A DNA stretch of 64,000 bases from Bacteroidota bacterium (GCA_022562275.1 JADFPP010000004.1:1-64000), one strand, 5' to 3'. Numbered from the stretch's first letter, positions 54,645 to 64,000 are shown. The notes: generated by a model from the sequence alone, not told the origin. A program made the numbers and translations.

Positions 54645-55382
54645 ATGCTTAAAGTTAATATTGACAATATAACTATATGTAACAACCATACTAAACATTT
54701 ACTTTTAAAGAACGTAAATTTCGAACTCCTAAAAGGAAAAGTTTATACTATTCTGGGTAAGAACGGAACAGGGAAATCAACATTAATTAAATCGTTAACA
54801 GGGTTGCTCAACAAAAATATATTCCAAACAAACGGAACAGTATTATTTGAAGATGAAAATATTCTTACTTGTGATGCGGAAACATTACAGCAAGTAAGAT
54901 TTAATAAAATCAGATATGTTTTTCAGGATGCAGTAAATAGTTTTGATCCTCTTAAGACGTTTCAATACTATTTTAAAAATTCATTTGCGCCGAGAGACCA
55001 AATTAATGAACTATTAAATTATTTTCTTCTACCGGATTATAATCACATTTCGCAATTATATCCTTATGAAGTTAGCGGCGGAATGGCTCAGCGGCTAAGT
55101 ATAGTATTGGCATTTATTGCAAATCCTCAATTATTAATATTGGATGAACCAACCTCAAATATTGATTATGCAATCTCAAATTTATTGCTGCTTAAGTTGA
55201 TGGAACTTACTAAAGAAGATAGAACTGTATTACTTGTAACACAGGATATTAATTTTGCGGGAAAAGCTAGTGATGAAATTTCACTTATTTCAGATGGAAC
55301 GATTTCTGCATTCAAAAGTAAGACTGACTTTTTTGCACAGCAGGATGTTGATTTACTAAATTCAATTGATGAATTACAATGA
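54645..55382 (+). CDS. peptide ABC transporter ATPase (DppD-like) with altered H-loop
   Basis: 245 residues. Walker A GKNGTGKST, Q-loop VFQDAVNSFDPL, signature VSGGMAQR and Walker B LLILDEPTSNID are intact. The H-loop His is replaced by Gln (LLVTQDINFAG), which in ABC proteins usually lowers or abolishes hydrolysis at that site. This and the following ATPase overlap by four bases (ATGA) and should pair as a heterodimer. At 245 residues it also lacks the C-terminal oligopeptide-transporter extension normally found in OppD/DppD. It is transcribed divergently from the binding-protein gene. Confidence 0.9.
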   Translation: MLKVNIDNITICNNHTKHLLLKNVNFELLKGKVYTILGKNGTGKSTLIKSLTGLLNKNIFQTNGTVLFEDENILTCDAETLQQVRFNKIRYVFQDAVNSFDPLKTFQYYFKNSFAPRDQINELLNYFLLPDYNHISQLYPYEVSGGMAQRLSIVLAFIANPQLLILDEPTSNIDYAISNLLLLKLMELTKEDRTVLLVTQDINFAGKASDEISLISDGTISAFKSKTDFFAQQDVDLLNSIDELQ

Positions 55383-56176
55383 AAGAAGAACTTATACAAT
55401 TACAGGATGTTTCATATTCTGTAGAAAATAACCAGCTGACTTTTGGTAAAACAGATACCGCTGATATATTGTTTGATATAAATTTTTCTATCTATAAAGG
55501 TGAGGTGCTGGGAATATGCGGCGAATCCGGTGGGGGTAAATCAACCCTCGCAAAGTTGATTGCAGGAATAATTAAACCAACAAACGGAGAACTTATATTG
55601 AGCAAAAAGTTATCCGCAAATAAAAATAACCCGAGAACAATCCAGATTCTTTTTCAGAACAGCAGTAATTTAATAAACCCTTACAGAAAAGTGAGCACTA
55701 TTATTGATGAAGCCATACGACTCTCCGGTGCAAATAAAGAAAAGATTACAGAAAAAAAAATTGAATTGTTTGAAACACTTTGTATAAACCAAACGCTTTT
55801 TAAAAGAAGAGGAATGGAACTAAGCGGCGGAGAAAGGCAGAGAGTTGCGCTTGCAAGATTACTTGCGCTTAAGCCAAAAGTATTAATACTGGATGAACCT
55901 TTCTCTGCGCAGGATATTACATCACAGCTTAATTTTGTAAAAGTGTTAAAATGTATCAATAAAGATTTTGAAGTAACAATGATATGCATAAGCCACAATT
56001 TGAAAATACTAAAGAATTTTGCAGAAAGAGTAATTGTTATACGAAATGGAAGGATAGTTGAAATGGGAGATACAATAAAAATATTTGACTCACCAGAATA
56101 TCCGTACACAAAATTTTTATTACGCGCTGAAGAGTTTTCTTTAACTAAAGAAGAAATTCATGCTCACAGAAACTAA
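55379..56176 (+). CDS. peptide ABC transporter ATPase (DppF-like)
   Basis: 265 residues with all catalytic motifs: GESGGGKST, Q-loop ILFQNSSNLINPY, signature ELSGGERQRVALARLLA, Walker B LILDEPFSAQD and the H-loop His in MICISHNLKIL. The C-terminal GDTIKIFDSPEYPYTKFLL is the standard OppF/DppF ending. It probably carries the active hydrolysis for the heterodimer with the altered-H-loop partner. It ends the + strand transport pair. Confidence 0.93.
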   Translation: MKEELIQLQDVSYSVENNQLTFGKTDTADILFDINFSIYKGEVLGICGESGGGKSTLAKLIAGIIKPTNGELILSKKLSANKNNPRTIQILFQNSSNLINPYRKVSTIIDEAIRLSGANKEKITEKKIELFETLCINQTLFKRRGMELSGGERQRVALARLLALKPKVLILDEPFSAQDITSQLNFVKVLKCINKDFEVTMICISHNLKILKNFAERVIVIRNGRIVEMGDTIKIFDSPEYPYTKFLLRAEEFSLTKEEIHAHRN

Positions 56177-56517
56177 TGTTAGACTAATATCCGGTTAATT
56201 TGTATTTGTATCTTCGCCAGCTTAATAAATTGAGGCAATCCAATCCGGGTAAATCTGATAGGGGTGTTTATTAGTTACATTCAATATTGCTATTGCCTTA
56301 TACGAAAAAGAATAGGCGCCTTTCATAAATCAGTATTAGCGACTTAATTGACACTTACCTTCAAATTTGTCATTTAATTTTTTACCGAAGAGTTAATATT
56401 TACTAAAAGTACTATTTCCGGTAGAGGCATAATGTTTGCTTAATTGTAAACATTCAAGATCAAAATGATTGTTATCAAAAATCTTAGAGTTATTCATCAT
56501 AATAGGAGATAAGCACT
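56177..56517. other. intergenic region before the small TPR gene
   Basis: 341 bases without a convincing gene or strong hairpin. AGGAG at 56504-56508 serves the TTG start at 56518. I see no terminator after the ATPase pair and no recognised RNA element. Confidence 0.5.
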
Positions 56518-56814
56518 TTGCTCAAAAACAAAATCACTAATGAACAAGAGCAGCAATCTCAACTAAATAGATATTCTCAAATTTTTTACAATGTTGCGGG
56601 AATAGAAAAATCAGAACGTGGGCAAAACGAAGAAGCAATTGAATACTTTACGAGGGCAATCAAGTCAAATCCTAAAGATGCAATATCCTACTTCAATAGA
56701 GCAACATTAAAGGTTTGCATTGGAGATATAAATGGAGCAAGATCAGACTTTAAAAAATCAGAGAATTGCTATGGTGATAATAAACTTACAATTACGAATT
56801 ACCCCATATTGTAA
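56518..56814 (+). CDS. small TPR-repeat protein
   Basis: 98 residues. The TTG start is supported by AGGAG nine bases upstream. Two TPR-like helices pairs are visible: FYNVAGIEKSERGQNEEAIEYFTRAI and AISYFNRATLKVCIGDINGARSDF (quoted in part as NEEAIEYFTRAI and GDINGARSDFKKSE). It has no signal peptide. Function unknown; a protein-protein adaptor is likely. It stands alone between the ABC ATPases and ispD. Confidence 0.65.
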   Translation: MLKNKITNEQEQQSQLNRYSQIFYNVAGIEKSERGQNEEAIEYFTRAIKSNPKDAISYFNRATLKVCIGDINGARSDFKKSENCYGDNKLTITNYPIL

Positions 56815-56855
56815 AAAATATATTTCTGCATTTCAAAATAAGTTACACTTACGGT

Positions 56856-57557
56856 TTAATCTATTTTTTTCCGAGAATAAGCGAGTGTAAGTGCCTCAAA
56901 CATCTCAACATCTTCAGCGGTTGTAACCTTAAAATTATAAACAGATCCCTCTACAATATTCACCTTTTCGCCTATTTGCCTTACTAACATTGATTCGTCT
57001 GTCCCTATATAATTATTTTCATAAGCGTTTTCCATGGCTTTCATCAAAACAGAATAAAGAAAGATCTGCGGTGTTTGCACATAATAAACTTCATCCCTAT
57101 CCAAATAAGTTTCAACAACCTGGTTTCCTTTTACAAGTGTATCTTTTGCTTTAATGCAAACCAGGGCATTACCTTTTTGCTTTGCTGTTTCTATCGCATT
57201 AGTTAATACGTTTTGAGGAAGGAGTGGTCTTACAGCATCGTGTACAACAACTAAAACATTTTCAGAAACAGTCTCTATTGATTTTAAAGCGTTGTAAACA
57301 GAATCTTGTCTTGTGTTTCCGCCTTCAGCAACTTTCGAAATTTTAGAGAAATGAAATTTTGTTTTAAGGGTTTTAAGCAGATCGAAATATGAGGGTTCAG
57401 CGGAAATAATTATTTCATCAATTAGTTTGTTGTGCTGAAAGACATCAAGAGTGTAAGCGATAAGTTCTTTATTATGAAATTTCAGATATTGTTTAGGCGT
57501 GGCAATGCCACTCCTAACGCCTTTACCTCCGGCGGGGATTACAGCAATGGTTTTCAT
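56856..57557 (-). CDS. ispD: 2-C-methyl-D-erythritol 4-phosphate cytidylyltransferase
   Basis: Third-step enzyme of the MEP isoprenoid pathway, transferring CMP from CTP. 233 residues, normal length. Motifs: VIPAGGKGVRSG at the N-terminus (CTP loop), VVVHDAVRPLLP, and DRDEVYYVQTPQIFL, with TDESMLVRQIG near the end. No ispF is adjacent. Its upstream 370 bases contain REP-like palindromes before queA. The product feeds the same isoprenoid pool that MiaA uses. Confidence 0.95.
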   Translation of the reverse strand: MKTIAVIPAGGKGVRSGIATPKQYLKFHNKELIAYTLDVFQHNKLIDEIIISAEPSYFDLLKTLKTKFHFSKISKVAEGGNTRQDSVYNALKSIETVSENVLVVVHDAVRPLLPQNVLTNAIETAKQKGNALVCIKAKDTLVKGNQVVETYLDRDEVYYVQTPQIFLYSVLMKAMENAYENNYIGTDESMLVRQIGEKVNIVEGSVYNFKVTTAEDVEMFEALTLAYSRKKID

Positions 57558-57927
57558 CAGTTTATATTTCCAGTTTCATCCGTGGTTAAGTATAAATGTA
57601 TGCCTGCCCGCCGGACCGGCGGGGCTGTATGATTGTATGTAATCAATCCGGCAGCTGCCGGATAGGAATTTATTGCTAATCTTATCCCATTCACCATTAT
57701 TAAATTTTTTAATAAAAGACTCATTTATTTTCTGACGAATAATGAGACTGTTCATATTCATCAAACAACTATTAATATTTCTGTTTCTATCGGTCATAAG
57801 CCTGGGTACCATTTAATAAATCCTTAACAATCATTTCTCATACATCCATTCAACCATACAGCCATACAAATTCTCATTTCAAAATTATAACCATTCCCTT
57901 TGTTGTTACTCAGCAATCATGCTCGTC
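57558..57927. other. intergenic region between queA and ispD
   Basis: 370 bases. It contains two GC-rich palindromes (57607-57663). The rest is AT-rich with loosely repeated CATACA words. A 78-codon open frame on the minus strand crosses the palindromes but does not look coding. Confidence 0.5.
57607..57663. repeat. two REP-like palindromes
   Basis: CCCGCCGG-A-CCGGCGGG at 57607-57623 and the perfect 18-bp palindrome ATCCGGCAGCTGCCGGAT at 57646-57663. Both are much richer in GC than their surroundings and resemble the non-coding repeats near 11.2 kb and 52 kb in style, not in sequence. Confidence 0.65.
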
Positions 57928-58962
57928 TCATATTATAAGCATTGCATCACCGTAACTTAAAAAGCGATACTTCTCCTTTAACGCCTTCTTGTAAGCTTTA
58001 AATATAAAGTCTGAATCTGCTAATGCAGACACTAACATTAATAATGTTGATTCGGGTGCATGAAAATTTGTAATTAACTTTGTTGTTATTTTAAAATCAT
58101 ATGGTGGATAAATGAATTTATCCTTCCATCCGCTATTTGCTTTTAAAAATCCATCTGCAGTAGTGCTTGTTTCAAGAGCGCGGCAGGTGCTTGTACCAAC
58201 AACAAAAATATTTTTATTTGTTACCAGTGCTTTATTAACCTTATCTGTTGTTTTTTGTGAAACCTCAAAATATTCAGAATCCATTCTATGTTTGGTCAGA
58301 TCTTCAACCTCAACGGGTCTGAATGTACCAAGACCAATATGAAGAATTATAGGGACAATGCTTACACCTTTATTTTTTATTTTAGCAATTAGACGATTCG
58401 AAAAGTGCAGACCTGCAGTTGGTGCAGCAACTGCTCCATCAACTCTTGCAAATAATGTTTGATAATTTTCTCTATCTGCCGGTTCAGGGTTTCTCTTGAT
58501 GTATGGAGGAAGAGGGGTAACGCCTATTTTATCCACAGCTTTAAATATATTACCCGGCTGATTAAATCTAACAGTTCTCCCACGTGATGTGGTGTTGTCT
58601 ATTACTTCGCACCATAGTTTATCGTTAAAGTATATTTTGTTTCCAATGCGCACTTTCCTGGCCGGATCAACAATTACATCCCAAATACATTCTTCTTCAT
58701 TTAATTCACGCAAGAGAAAAACTTCTATCTTGGCATTTGTTTTTTCCTTCATACCAAACAATCTTGCCTGAAACACCCGTGTCTCATTAACCACCATAAC
58801 ATCACCCTTTCTCATATAGTTGGAAACATCACTGAATTTGTGATTTTCGATTTCACGGGTTTCCCTATTTAGCACTAACAATTTTGCTTTATCTCTTGGT
58901 GTAACAGGATATTTTGCAATTGCACTTTTTGGCAAATTATACTTGAAATCTGATAATTTCAT
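57928..58962 (-). CDS. queA: S-adenosylmethionine:tRNA ribosyltransferase-isomerase
   Basis: Converts preQ1-tRNA to epoxyqueuosine-tRNA. 344 residues. Motifs: LSDFKYNLPKSAIAKYP at the start, MVVNETRVFQARL, GAVAAPTAGLHFS, HIGLGTFRPV and the C-terminal NFHAPESTLLMLVSALA. All are diagnostic. No tgt is beside it in this window. It is separated from ppdK by 93 bases on the same strand. Confidence 0.97.
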   Translation of the reverse strand: MKLSDFKYNLPKSAIAKYPVTPRDKAKLLVLNRETREIENHKFSDVSNYMRKGDVMVVNETRVFQARLFGMKEKTNAKIEVFLLRELNEEECIWDVIVDPARKVRIGNKIYFNDKLWCEVIDNTTSRGRTVRFNQPGNIFKAVDKIGVTPLPPYIKRNPEPADRENYQTLFARVDGAVAAPTAGLHFSNRLIAKIKNKGVSIVPIILHIGLGTFRPVEVEDLTKHRMDSEYFEVSQKTTDKVNKALVTNKNIFVVGTSTCRALETSTTADGFLKANSGWKDKFIYPPYDFKITTKLITNFHAPESTLLMLVSALADSDFIFKAYKKALKEKYRFLSYGDAMLII

Positions 58963-59055
58963 TTTGCATACCTTTATTAATTAATTTAATAAACAAGACT
59001 GACTCGAAAGTTCGATTTGTATTTCATTATTTATGAGACAGCCTTGTAACATAAT

Positions 59056-61836
59056 TTATTTTCTTTTTGAAGATTTTTTCTTTTTACTTTTTGATTTATT
59101 CTTTTTTGCTATAGAATTTTCATTTACAACCGCTCTGGCAGCAGCTAACCGCGCAATCGGAACCCGGAATGGCGAGCAGCTAACATAATCTAATCCGATA
59201 CGATGGCAAAATTCAACCGACGATGGTTCGCCCCCGTGTTCACCACAAATACCAACTTTAAGATTCTTACGGATTGAGCGACCCTTTTTCGTTCCCATCT
59301 TAACCAGCTCTCCTACTCCAGTTTGATCTAAAGTTTCAAAAGGATCTGAAGGGATTATTTCTCTTTCAACATATAGCGGAAGGAATTTCCCCGCATCGTC
59401 TCTCGAAAGACCAAATGTTGTTTGAGTAAGATCGTTTGTTCCGAAGCTAAAGAATTCTGCATGTTCGGCAATCTCATCTGCCGTTATGCAAGCTCTCGGT
59501 AATTCAATCATTGTTCCAACAAGGTATTTGATCTTCTTACCTTTTTCCTTCATAACTTCTTTAGCTACCTTTCGCACTATCTCTTCCTGAAGTTTAAATT
59601 CATTAACATGGCTTACCAGCGGAATCATAATTTCAGGTTTAACTTTAATGCCTTTCTTCGCAACATTTATTGCGGCTTCAATTATTGCTCTTGCCTGCAT
59701 TTCAGTTATTTCAGGGTAAACAACACCAAGACGACAGCCCCTGAATCCAAGCATTGGGTTGAATTCATGAAGACTTTCAATTTTCTCTTTTAGTTTCTTC
59801 TCAGAAATTTTTAGTTTCGAAGCAAGGGCTGATATTTCTTTTGCACCGTGCGGAAGGAATTCATGCAACGGCGGATCCAAAGTTCTTATAGTAACTGGTC
59901 TGCCATTCATTACCTCAAAAATTCCTTCAAAGTCAGAACGCTGTAACGGAAGAAGCTCTTCCAATGCTGCTTTTCTTTCCTCAACAGAATCCGATACGAT
60001 CATCTTACGAACAGCTGTAATTCTATCGCCGCCGAAGAACATATGCTCGGTTCTGCATAAACCAATACCTTCAGCACCAAATGCAATAGCGTTAGCTGAT
60101 TGGTCGGGCTGATCTGCATTTGTTCTTACCTCCATTCTGCGAATATTATCTGCCCACTTCATAAGACTTGCATATGTTTGATAGACATCTGATTGTGATG
60201 GTTTAAGTGTTTTTGAAATTAACACCTGAATAACTTCAGAAGGTTTTGTTTCAAGTTTACCCTTAATTACTTCGCCGGTTGTTCCATCTAAAGAGATGTA
60301 ATCTCCTTCTTTTACAACTATATCACTGCCTTCAACCGCAACAGTTTTATTTTTATAATTGATCTTTAACGATCCGCAACCTGCGACACAAACTTTGCCC
60401 ATCTGTCTTGCCACCAAAGCAGCATGTGATGTCATTCCACCGCGTGCCGTAAGAATTCCTTCGGAAGCATCCATTCCCTTAATATCGTCGGGTGAGGTTT
60501 CAATTCTAACAAGAATTACTTTTTCACCTTTCGCTGCCATTGCTTCGGCATCTTGTGCATTCAAAGCAATTTTACCCGAAGCTGCACCAGGACCAGCATT
60601 TAATCCTTTTGCTAATAATTTTCCTTCGGCAATCGCTTTACGTTTTTCAGCTCCGTCAAAAATTGGTCGAAGTAATTGATTTAACTGATTAGGTTCAATT
60701 CTTAGTATAGCTTCTTCTTTAGAAATAAGTTTCTCTTTAACCATATCAACTGCCATTTTAACAGCAGCAAAACCGGTTCTTTTACCAACACGGCACTGCA
60801 GCATCCAAAGTTTGCCTTGCTGAATAGTGAACTCAATATCCAACATCTCTTTGTAATGTTTTTCAAGAGTTTTTCGGTAGCCAATTAGTTCTTTATAAAT
60901 TACAGGGTCATCTTTTTCTAATTCGGAGATGGGATGAGGTGTGCGGGTTCCTGCAACAACGTCTTCACCTTGAGCATTAAAAAGATATTCGCCGTAAAAA
61001 ACATTTTCACCCGATGCCGGATCGCGTGTAAATGCAACACCCGTTCCTGAATCTTCGCCCATATTACCAAAGACCATAGATTGAATGTTTACAGCCGTTC
61101 CCCACTCAGCAGGTATATCATTTAATTTTCTATAAACAATTGCGCGTTCATTCATCCACGAACCGAAAACTGCGCCAATAGCCCCCCACAATTGTTCCAC
61201 CGGATCATCGGGGAAATCGTTTCCGGTTTTTACTTTAATTTCTGTTTTGAATTCTTCAACTAATTCTTTCAAATGATCTGCTGTTAATTCAGTATCGAGC
61301 GTAATACCATGTTTTTCCTTTTTCTTAGCAAGAATAATTTCAAACGGGTCTTCCGCGTGTTTATCTTCGGGTTTTAATTCTAAAACAACATCGCCGTACA
61401 TCTGCACAAATCTTCTGTATGAATCATACGCAAACCGCGGGTTGTTTGTTTTATCAATTATCGCCTGAACGGTTGTATCATTTAATCCGAGATTAAGAAT
61501 TGTGTCCATCATACCAGGCATTGATGCACGCGACCCACTACGAATGGAAAGTAAAAGAGGATTTATAGCATCCCCAAACTTTGCACCCATTTTCTTTTCA
61601 ACTTTTTTAAGTGCTGAAAGTACCTGCTCTTTCAATTCTTTCGGATACTTTTTTTTATGATCATAATAATAAGTACAGACTCCGGTAGTAAGAGTAAAAC
61701 CAGCGGGTACCGGTAATCCAATATTAACCATCTCAGCCAGATTAGCACCCTTACCGCCAAGGAGTGCCTTCATTCCACTTTTACCCTCGGCTTTCTTACC
61801 GCCGAAGAAATAAACATACTTTCTGTTTTTCAACAT
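59056..61836 (-). CDS. ppdK: pyruvate, phosphate dikinase
   Basis: Interconverts pyruvate, ATP and phosphate with PEP, AMP and pyrophosphate. 926 residues. N-terminal ATP-grasp domain ([22 protein letters not shown]), central phospho-His domain ([19 protein letters not shown]), and C-terminal PEP/pyruvate barrel ([42 protein letters not shown]). A basic Lys/Ser tail of about 17 residues ([15 protein letters not shown]) extends past the normal end. No regulatory PPDK kinase gene is seen nearby. It supports gluconeogenesis or pyrophosphate-linked glycolysis. Confidence 0.97.
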   Translation of the reverse strand: MLKNRKYVYFFGGKKAEGKSGMKALLGGKGANLAEMVNIGLPVPAGFTLTTGVCTYYYDHKKKYPKELKEQVLSALKKVEKKMGAKFGDAINPLLLSIRSGSRASMPGMMDTILNLGLNDTTVQAIIDKTNNPRFAYDSYRRFVQMYGDVVLELKPEDKHAEDPFEIILAKKKEKHGITLDTELTADHLKELVEEFKTEIKVKTGNDFPDDPVEQLWGAIGAVFGSWMNERAIVYRKLNDIPAEWGTAVNIQSMVFGNMGEDSGTGVAFTRDPASGENVFYGEYLFNAQGEDVVAGTRTPHPISELEKDDPVIYKELIGYRKTLEKHYKEMLDIEFTIQQGKLWMLQCRVGKRTGFAAVKMAVDMVKEKLISKEEAILRIEPNQLNQLLRPIFDGAEKRKAIAEGKLLAKGLNAGPGAASGKIALNAQDAEAMAAKGEKVILVRIETSPDDIKGMDASEGILTARGGMTSHAALVARQMGKVCVAGCGSLKINYKNKTVAVEGSDIVVKEGDYISLDGTTGEVIKGKLETKPSEVIQVLISKTLKPSQSDVYQTYASLMKWADNIRRMEVRTNADQPDQSANAIAFGAEGIGLCRTEHMFFGGDRITAVRKMIVSDSVEERKAALEELLPLQRSDFEGIFEVMNGRPVTIRTLDPPLHEFLPHGAKEISALASKLKISEKKLKEKIESLHEFNPMLGFRGCRLGVVYPEITEMQARAIIEAAINVAKKGIKVKPEIMIPLVSHVNEFKLQEEIVRKVAKEVMKEKGKKIKYLVGTMIELPRACITADEIAEHAEFFSFGTNDLTQTTFGLSRDDAGKFLPLYVEREIIPSDPFETLDQTGVGELVKMGTKKGRSIRKNLKVGICGEHGGEPSSVEFCHRIGLDYVSCSPFRVPIARLAAARAVVNENSIAKKNKSKSKKKKSSKRK

Positions 61837-61879
61837 TTATTTTTCCTCCATAGATAGAATAAACTGTCTATCGTTTGTT

Positions 61880-62920
61880 TTAATTATTAAATAATAAAAA
61901 ATTTGTGAATGATTCTTCCTCATCCATTTCCAGTTCAATCTTTAAATAAAAAATATCCATATCATCCAATTCTTTTGAGAAGGTCATCAGTTTAACTGCG
62001 TCTTTTTCAGTTGTAACAACAGAATGCGAATTAGTTGCATAGAATTCTTTCCTGATAAGTTGTACTTCTTTAATAGTGTAACTCTTATGGTCTCTGAAAA
62101 TTAATTTATTTGAGGTATCTACATTCGTTTGCGCCAGTGCATTCAAAAATGAAAACGGGTTGGCAATTCCAGAAACCACCAGACTTCTTTGCCCTTCAAA
62201 TTCTTCCAGCACGTACACATCTTTTTTAACAACATCAACAAAACTAATTGCTTTATAGCTGGCTGTATAGATTTTTTTGCCTTCAAAATATTTTTTTTTA
62301 TTAGCCGGAATATTTATTTTTTCAGAAAATTTTCTATTGATTATAATTATATCAGCTCTTTGCAAACTTGTAAAAGGTTCCCTTAATTTTCCTGTTGGTA
62401 ATAAGTTATGAATAAAAAAATTATCTGCCATTAAAAACCTCTGATCAATAATCGTAATATCCACATCTCTTTTTATCCAGCGATGCTGAAAAGCATCATC
62501 TAACACAATAGTTTCTACTCCCGTTTCCTCAATAAGTTTAACGGCACCATATACCCTGTCTTCACAAACCGCTGCAGGAACATTGCATTCCAAAACAGTT
62601 TGATAAATTTCATCTCCGCTTTCCTGCACTGTGGTAAGAATTTTTTCGCCATCCGATACGAGTCTAAAACCACTGCTTTTCCTTCGATAACCTCTGCTAA
62701 GAACTCCAACTTTTTTGTTTCTGCTTTTTAACAATTTAACCAGGAAAATTACCATTGGTGTTTTCCCAGCGCCGCCAACAGATATATTTCCCACTGAAAT
62801 TACTTTTGCATTAACTCTTTTACTTTTAAAAATGTTTTTATCAAAGAACAAGTTCCGCAACTTAATTATTAAAAAGTAAACCGGAACTAAAGGAAACAGT
62901 ATAAACTTCAATAACCTCAT
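61880..62920 (-). CDS. lpxK: tetraacyldisaccharide 4'-kinase
   Basis: Phosphorylates the 4' position of the lipid A disaccharide at the inner membrane. 346 residues. N-terminal membrane segment (KFILFPLVPVYFLIIKL), Walker A in NISVGGAGKTP, LSRGYRRKSSGF, DEIYQTV and the Walker B-like LDDAFQHRWIKRD. All match LpxK. The gene lies 11 bases after the acyltransferase-type gene and follows lpxB, so the three form a lipid A operon. Confidence 0.95.
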   Translation of the reverse strand: MRLLKFILFPLVPVYFLIIKLRNLFFDKNIFKSKRVNAKVISVGNISVGGAGKTPMVIFLVKLLKSRNKKVGVLSRGYRRKSSGFRLVSDGEKILTTVQESGDEIYQTVLECNVPAAVCEDRVYGAVKLIEETGVETIVLDDAFQHRWIKRDVDITIIDQRFLMADNFFIHNLLPTGKLREPFTSLQRADIIIINRKFSEKINIPANKKKYFEGKKIYTASYKAISFVDVVKKDVYVLEEFEGQRSLVVSGIANPFSFLNALAQTNVDTSNKLIFRDHKSYTIKEVQLIRKEFYATNSHSVVTTEKDAVKLMTFSKELDDMDIFYLKIELEMDEEESFTNFLLFNN

Positions 62921-62931
62921 CGCACACTGCC

Positions 62932-63588
62932 CTAAAAAACCCGTGCTTGTTTTTGCAGCTCATTCAGTTTATTCTCACAATCAATTATCATTTCCGAGGT
63001 TTCATCATAACTTAGATTCGAATCAACATAAATAGGTTCAGAATAAACAATTTTTGCCTTGCTAAAAAAAAATGGTACTTCAAATTTATCCCAGTTACCA
63101 AGTATTTTTTTCTTCTTGAACCCAACTCCTGCAAGAACTAATGGCACTTCACTCTTTTTTGCTGTTACAACGGCACCGGCTTTGAATTTATGATACGGTC
63201 CTCTTGGTCCATCCGGAGTAATTGTAATTGAATAATCATTCCTGGCATATTTAACCATCAGTCCAAGGGCAACGTCACCACCTGAACTACTAGATCCGCG
63301 GACAACTTCGTATTTCCAACTTTTAAGAATTTTTGCTAATAGATTACCATCCTTGCTTTTGCTTATCAGTGCAGCAAATCCTGGATTTCCATGTAAATAC
63401 CATGGTAAAAGCATTGTTCCATGCCAAAACACCAGAATGTATTTCTTATTTTTTTTATCTAATTCTTTAACACTGTCCTCATTAAATTTAATTATGTTTA
63501 AACTTTTGCAAAGCGCTGTTACAATATTCGTTAAAAAAAGGTGCCCTGTAAATCTTAGTGTTTCCTGTCTTACTTTTCTAAGCTTCAT
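62932..63588 (-). CDS. DUF374-type lysophospholipid acyltransferase-like protein
   Basis: 218 residues. Pattern of the DUF374 family: FWHGTMLLPWYL, ALISKSKDGNLLAKIL, VRGSSSSGGDVAL and ITPDGPRGPYHKFKAG. The family is related to acyltransferases and often lies among lipid A genes. Here it sits between lpxB (11-base overlap) and lpxK (11-base gap). It probably adds an acyl chain to lipid A or handles its precursors; the exact substrate is not readable. It lacks the LpxL/LpxM-type length. Confidence 0.85.
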   Translation of the reverse strand: MKLRKVRQETLRFTGHLFLTNIVTALCKSLNIIKFNEDSVKELDKKNKKYILVFWHGTMLLPWYLHGNPGFAALISKSKDGNLLAKILKSWKYEVVRGSSSSGGDVALGLMVKYARNDYSITITPDGPRGPYHKFKAGAVVTAKKSEVPLVLAGVGFKKKKILGNWDKFEVPFFFSKAKIVYSEPIYVDSNLSYDETSEMIIDCENKLNELQKQARVF

Positions 63589-64000
63589 TCATTAATTCAT
63601 ATATATGTTTTGCGGCACGAGCAGAGGCGTCTGCATTTCCCAATTTATTTTTTACTTCACTTAATTTTGTTTTTATCGATGAATATCTATTTTGATCACT
63701 TAATATTTGTTTGCCTGCATTATATATTTTCTCCTCCGAAACATCACTCTGAATTAATTCAGGAACAACAACAACATCAAGCAAAATATTGGGCATTCCA
63801 ATTTTATTTACCTTAATTAATTGTTTACCAATAAGGTAGGTTAGCATGCTTGTTTTGTACACAATAATCATTGGAAGTGCGAAATAGGCTGCTTCCAAAG
63901 TTGATGTTCCTGATTTTATGATCCCAAATTTTGCATGTTTTATTAGGTCATATGTATATCCCGTAACAACTTTAATATCAGATGTTCCGCTTAATCGATT
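63578..64000 (-). CDS. lpxB: lipid-A-disaccharide synthase (N-terminus cut by window edge)
   Basis: The frame is open from the stop at 63578 to base 64000, giving the last 140 residues. Signature: KSGTSTLEAAYFALPMIIVYK (quoted in part: KSGTSTLEAAYF), YLIGKQLIKVNKIGMPNIL and VPELIQ. These are the conserved C-terminal nucleotide-sugar-binding region of LpxB. An internal ATG (63898) is not a start; the upstream sequence continues the family alignment (VVTGYTYDLIKHAKFGIIKSG). The stop overlaps the next gene by 11 bases. Confidence 0.92.
   Translation of the reverse strand, partial: NRLSGTSDIKVVTGYTYDLIKHAKFGIIKSGTSTLEAAYFALPMIIVYKTSMLTYLIGKQLIKVNKIGMPNILLDVVVVPELIQSDVSEEKIYNAGKQILSDQNRYSSIKTKLSEVKNKLGNADASARAAKHIYELMNEA

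Noticed and set aside
57576-57812. 78-codon minus-strand open frame between queA and ispD
   Set aside because: It runs through two GC-rich palindromes, has no recognisable domain and no ribosome binding site, and its sequence changes character where the repeats begin.
1-64000. tRNA, rRNA and riboswitch genes
   Set aside because: I looked for T-arm and conserved RNA patterns in the intergenic regions and found none that held up. A covariance-model search would be needed to exclude small RNAs.

Overview
The window is AT-rich bacterial DNA from a Gram-negative organism of the FCB group. The best guess is an Ignavibacteria/Melioribacter-like lineage. Reasons: a secreted protein ends in a type IX secretion sorting domain with the YPNPFNPST motif, lipid A genes (lpxB, lpxK) are present, ribosome binding sites are mostly weak, and the lysine-rich, AT-biased gene style fits. 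The taxonomic placement is inference; there is no rRNA gene to confirm it, and no tRNA gene was seen.

Layout. 1-5.6 kb: a partial recQ, a secreted endonuclease/phosphatase-fold protein with a T9SS tag, an ArsC/Spx-like protein and a membrane glycosyltransferase. 5.6-9.0 kb: an lrp-type regulator with glnA, and an ECF sigma factor with a small zinc anti-sigma-like protein. 9.2-15.2 kb (+ strand): a cyclic-nucleotide-binding/GAF/ATPase sensor, miaA, a glycosyltransferase, a MITE-like palindromic element and a GlcD-type FAD oxidase. 15.3-25.8 kb (- strand): cysS, then a dense housekeeping run read as yggS, divIVA, a purine nucleoside phosphorylase, a coiled-coil membrane protein, ileS, a histone-like/DksA fusion, two tandem lspA genes and an rluD-type gene. 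26-34 kb: pta, a glutathione peroxidase, TerB-like, MarR-GNAT fusion, VOC, glgP, RidA and AlkD-like genes. 34-37 kb: a two-gene signalling operon (GAF-ATPase and hybrid histidine kinase).

The accessory part starts at about 37 kb. It holds a DNA methyltransferase with a C-terminal SNase-like domain, followed by a short overlapping ORF. Next is an insertion sequence whose ends, inverted repeats and 16-bp target duplication can be read directly, and then a 1210-residue surface metalloprotease with propeller and beta-barrel-like regions.

The most interesting region is 43.8-56.2 kb. A small secreted protein is built from four 16-residue tandem repeats and has a sigma-54-like promoter. Beside it lie a sigma-54 activator with a degenerate receiver, a 1188-residue Ser/Thr kinase-ATPase-TPR protein, two Opp/Dpp-type permeases and a peptide-binding lipoprotein, with two divergent ABC ATPases. 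Overlaps and spacing couple the permeases, kinase and activator. I propose, as inference only, that this is a peptide-signalling circuit: a multi-copy secreted peptide, an importer, an intracellular TPR kinase and sigma-54 output. A frameshifted REP-associated transposase gene flanked by two REP-like repeats interrupts the transporter genes.

56.5-64 kb returns to housekeeping genes: a small TPR protein, ispD, REP-like palindromes, queA, ppdK, lpxK, a DUF374-type acyltransferase and a partial lpxB running off the right edge.
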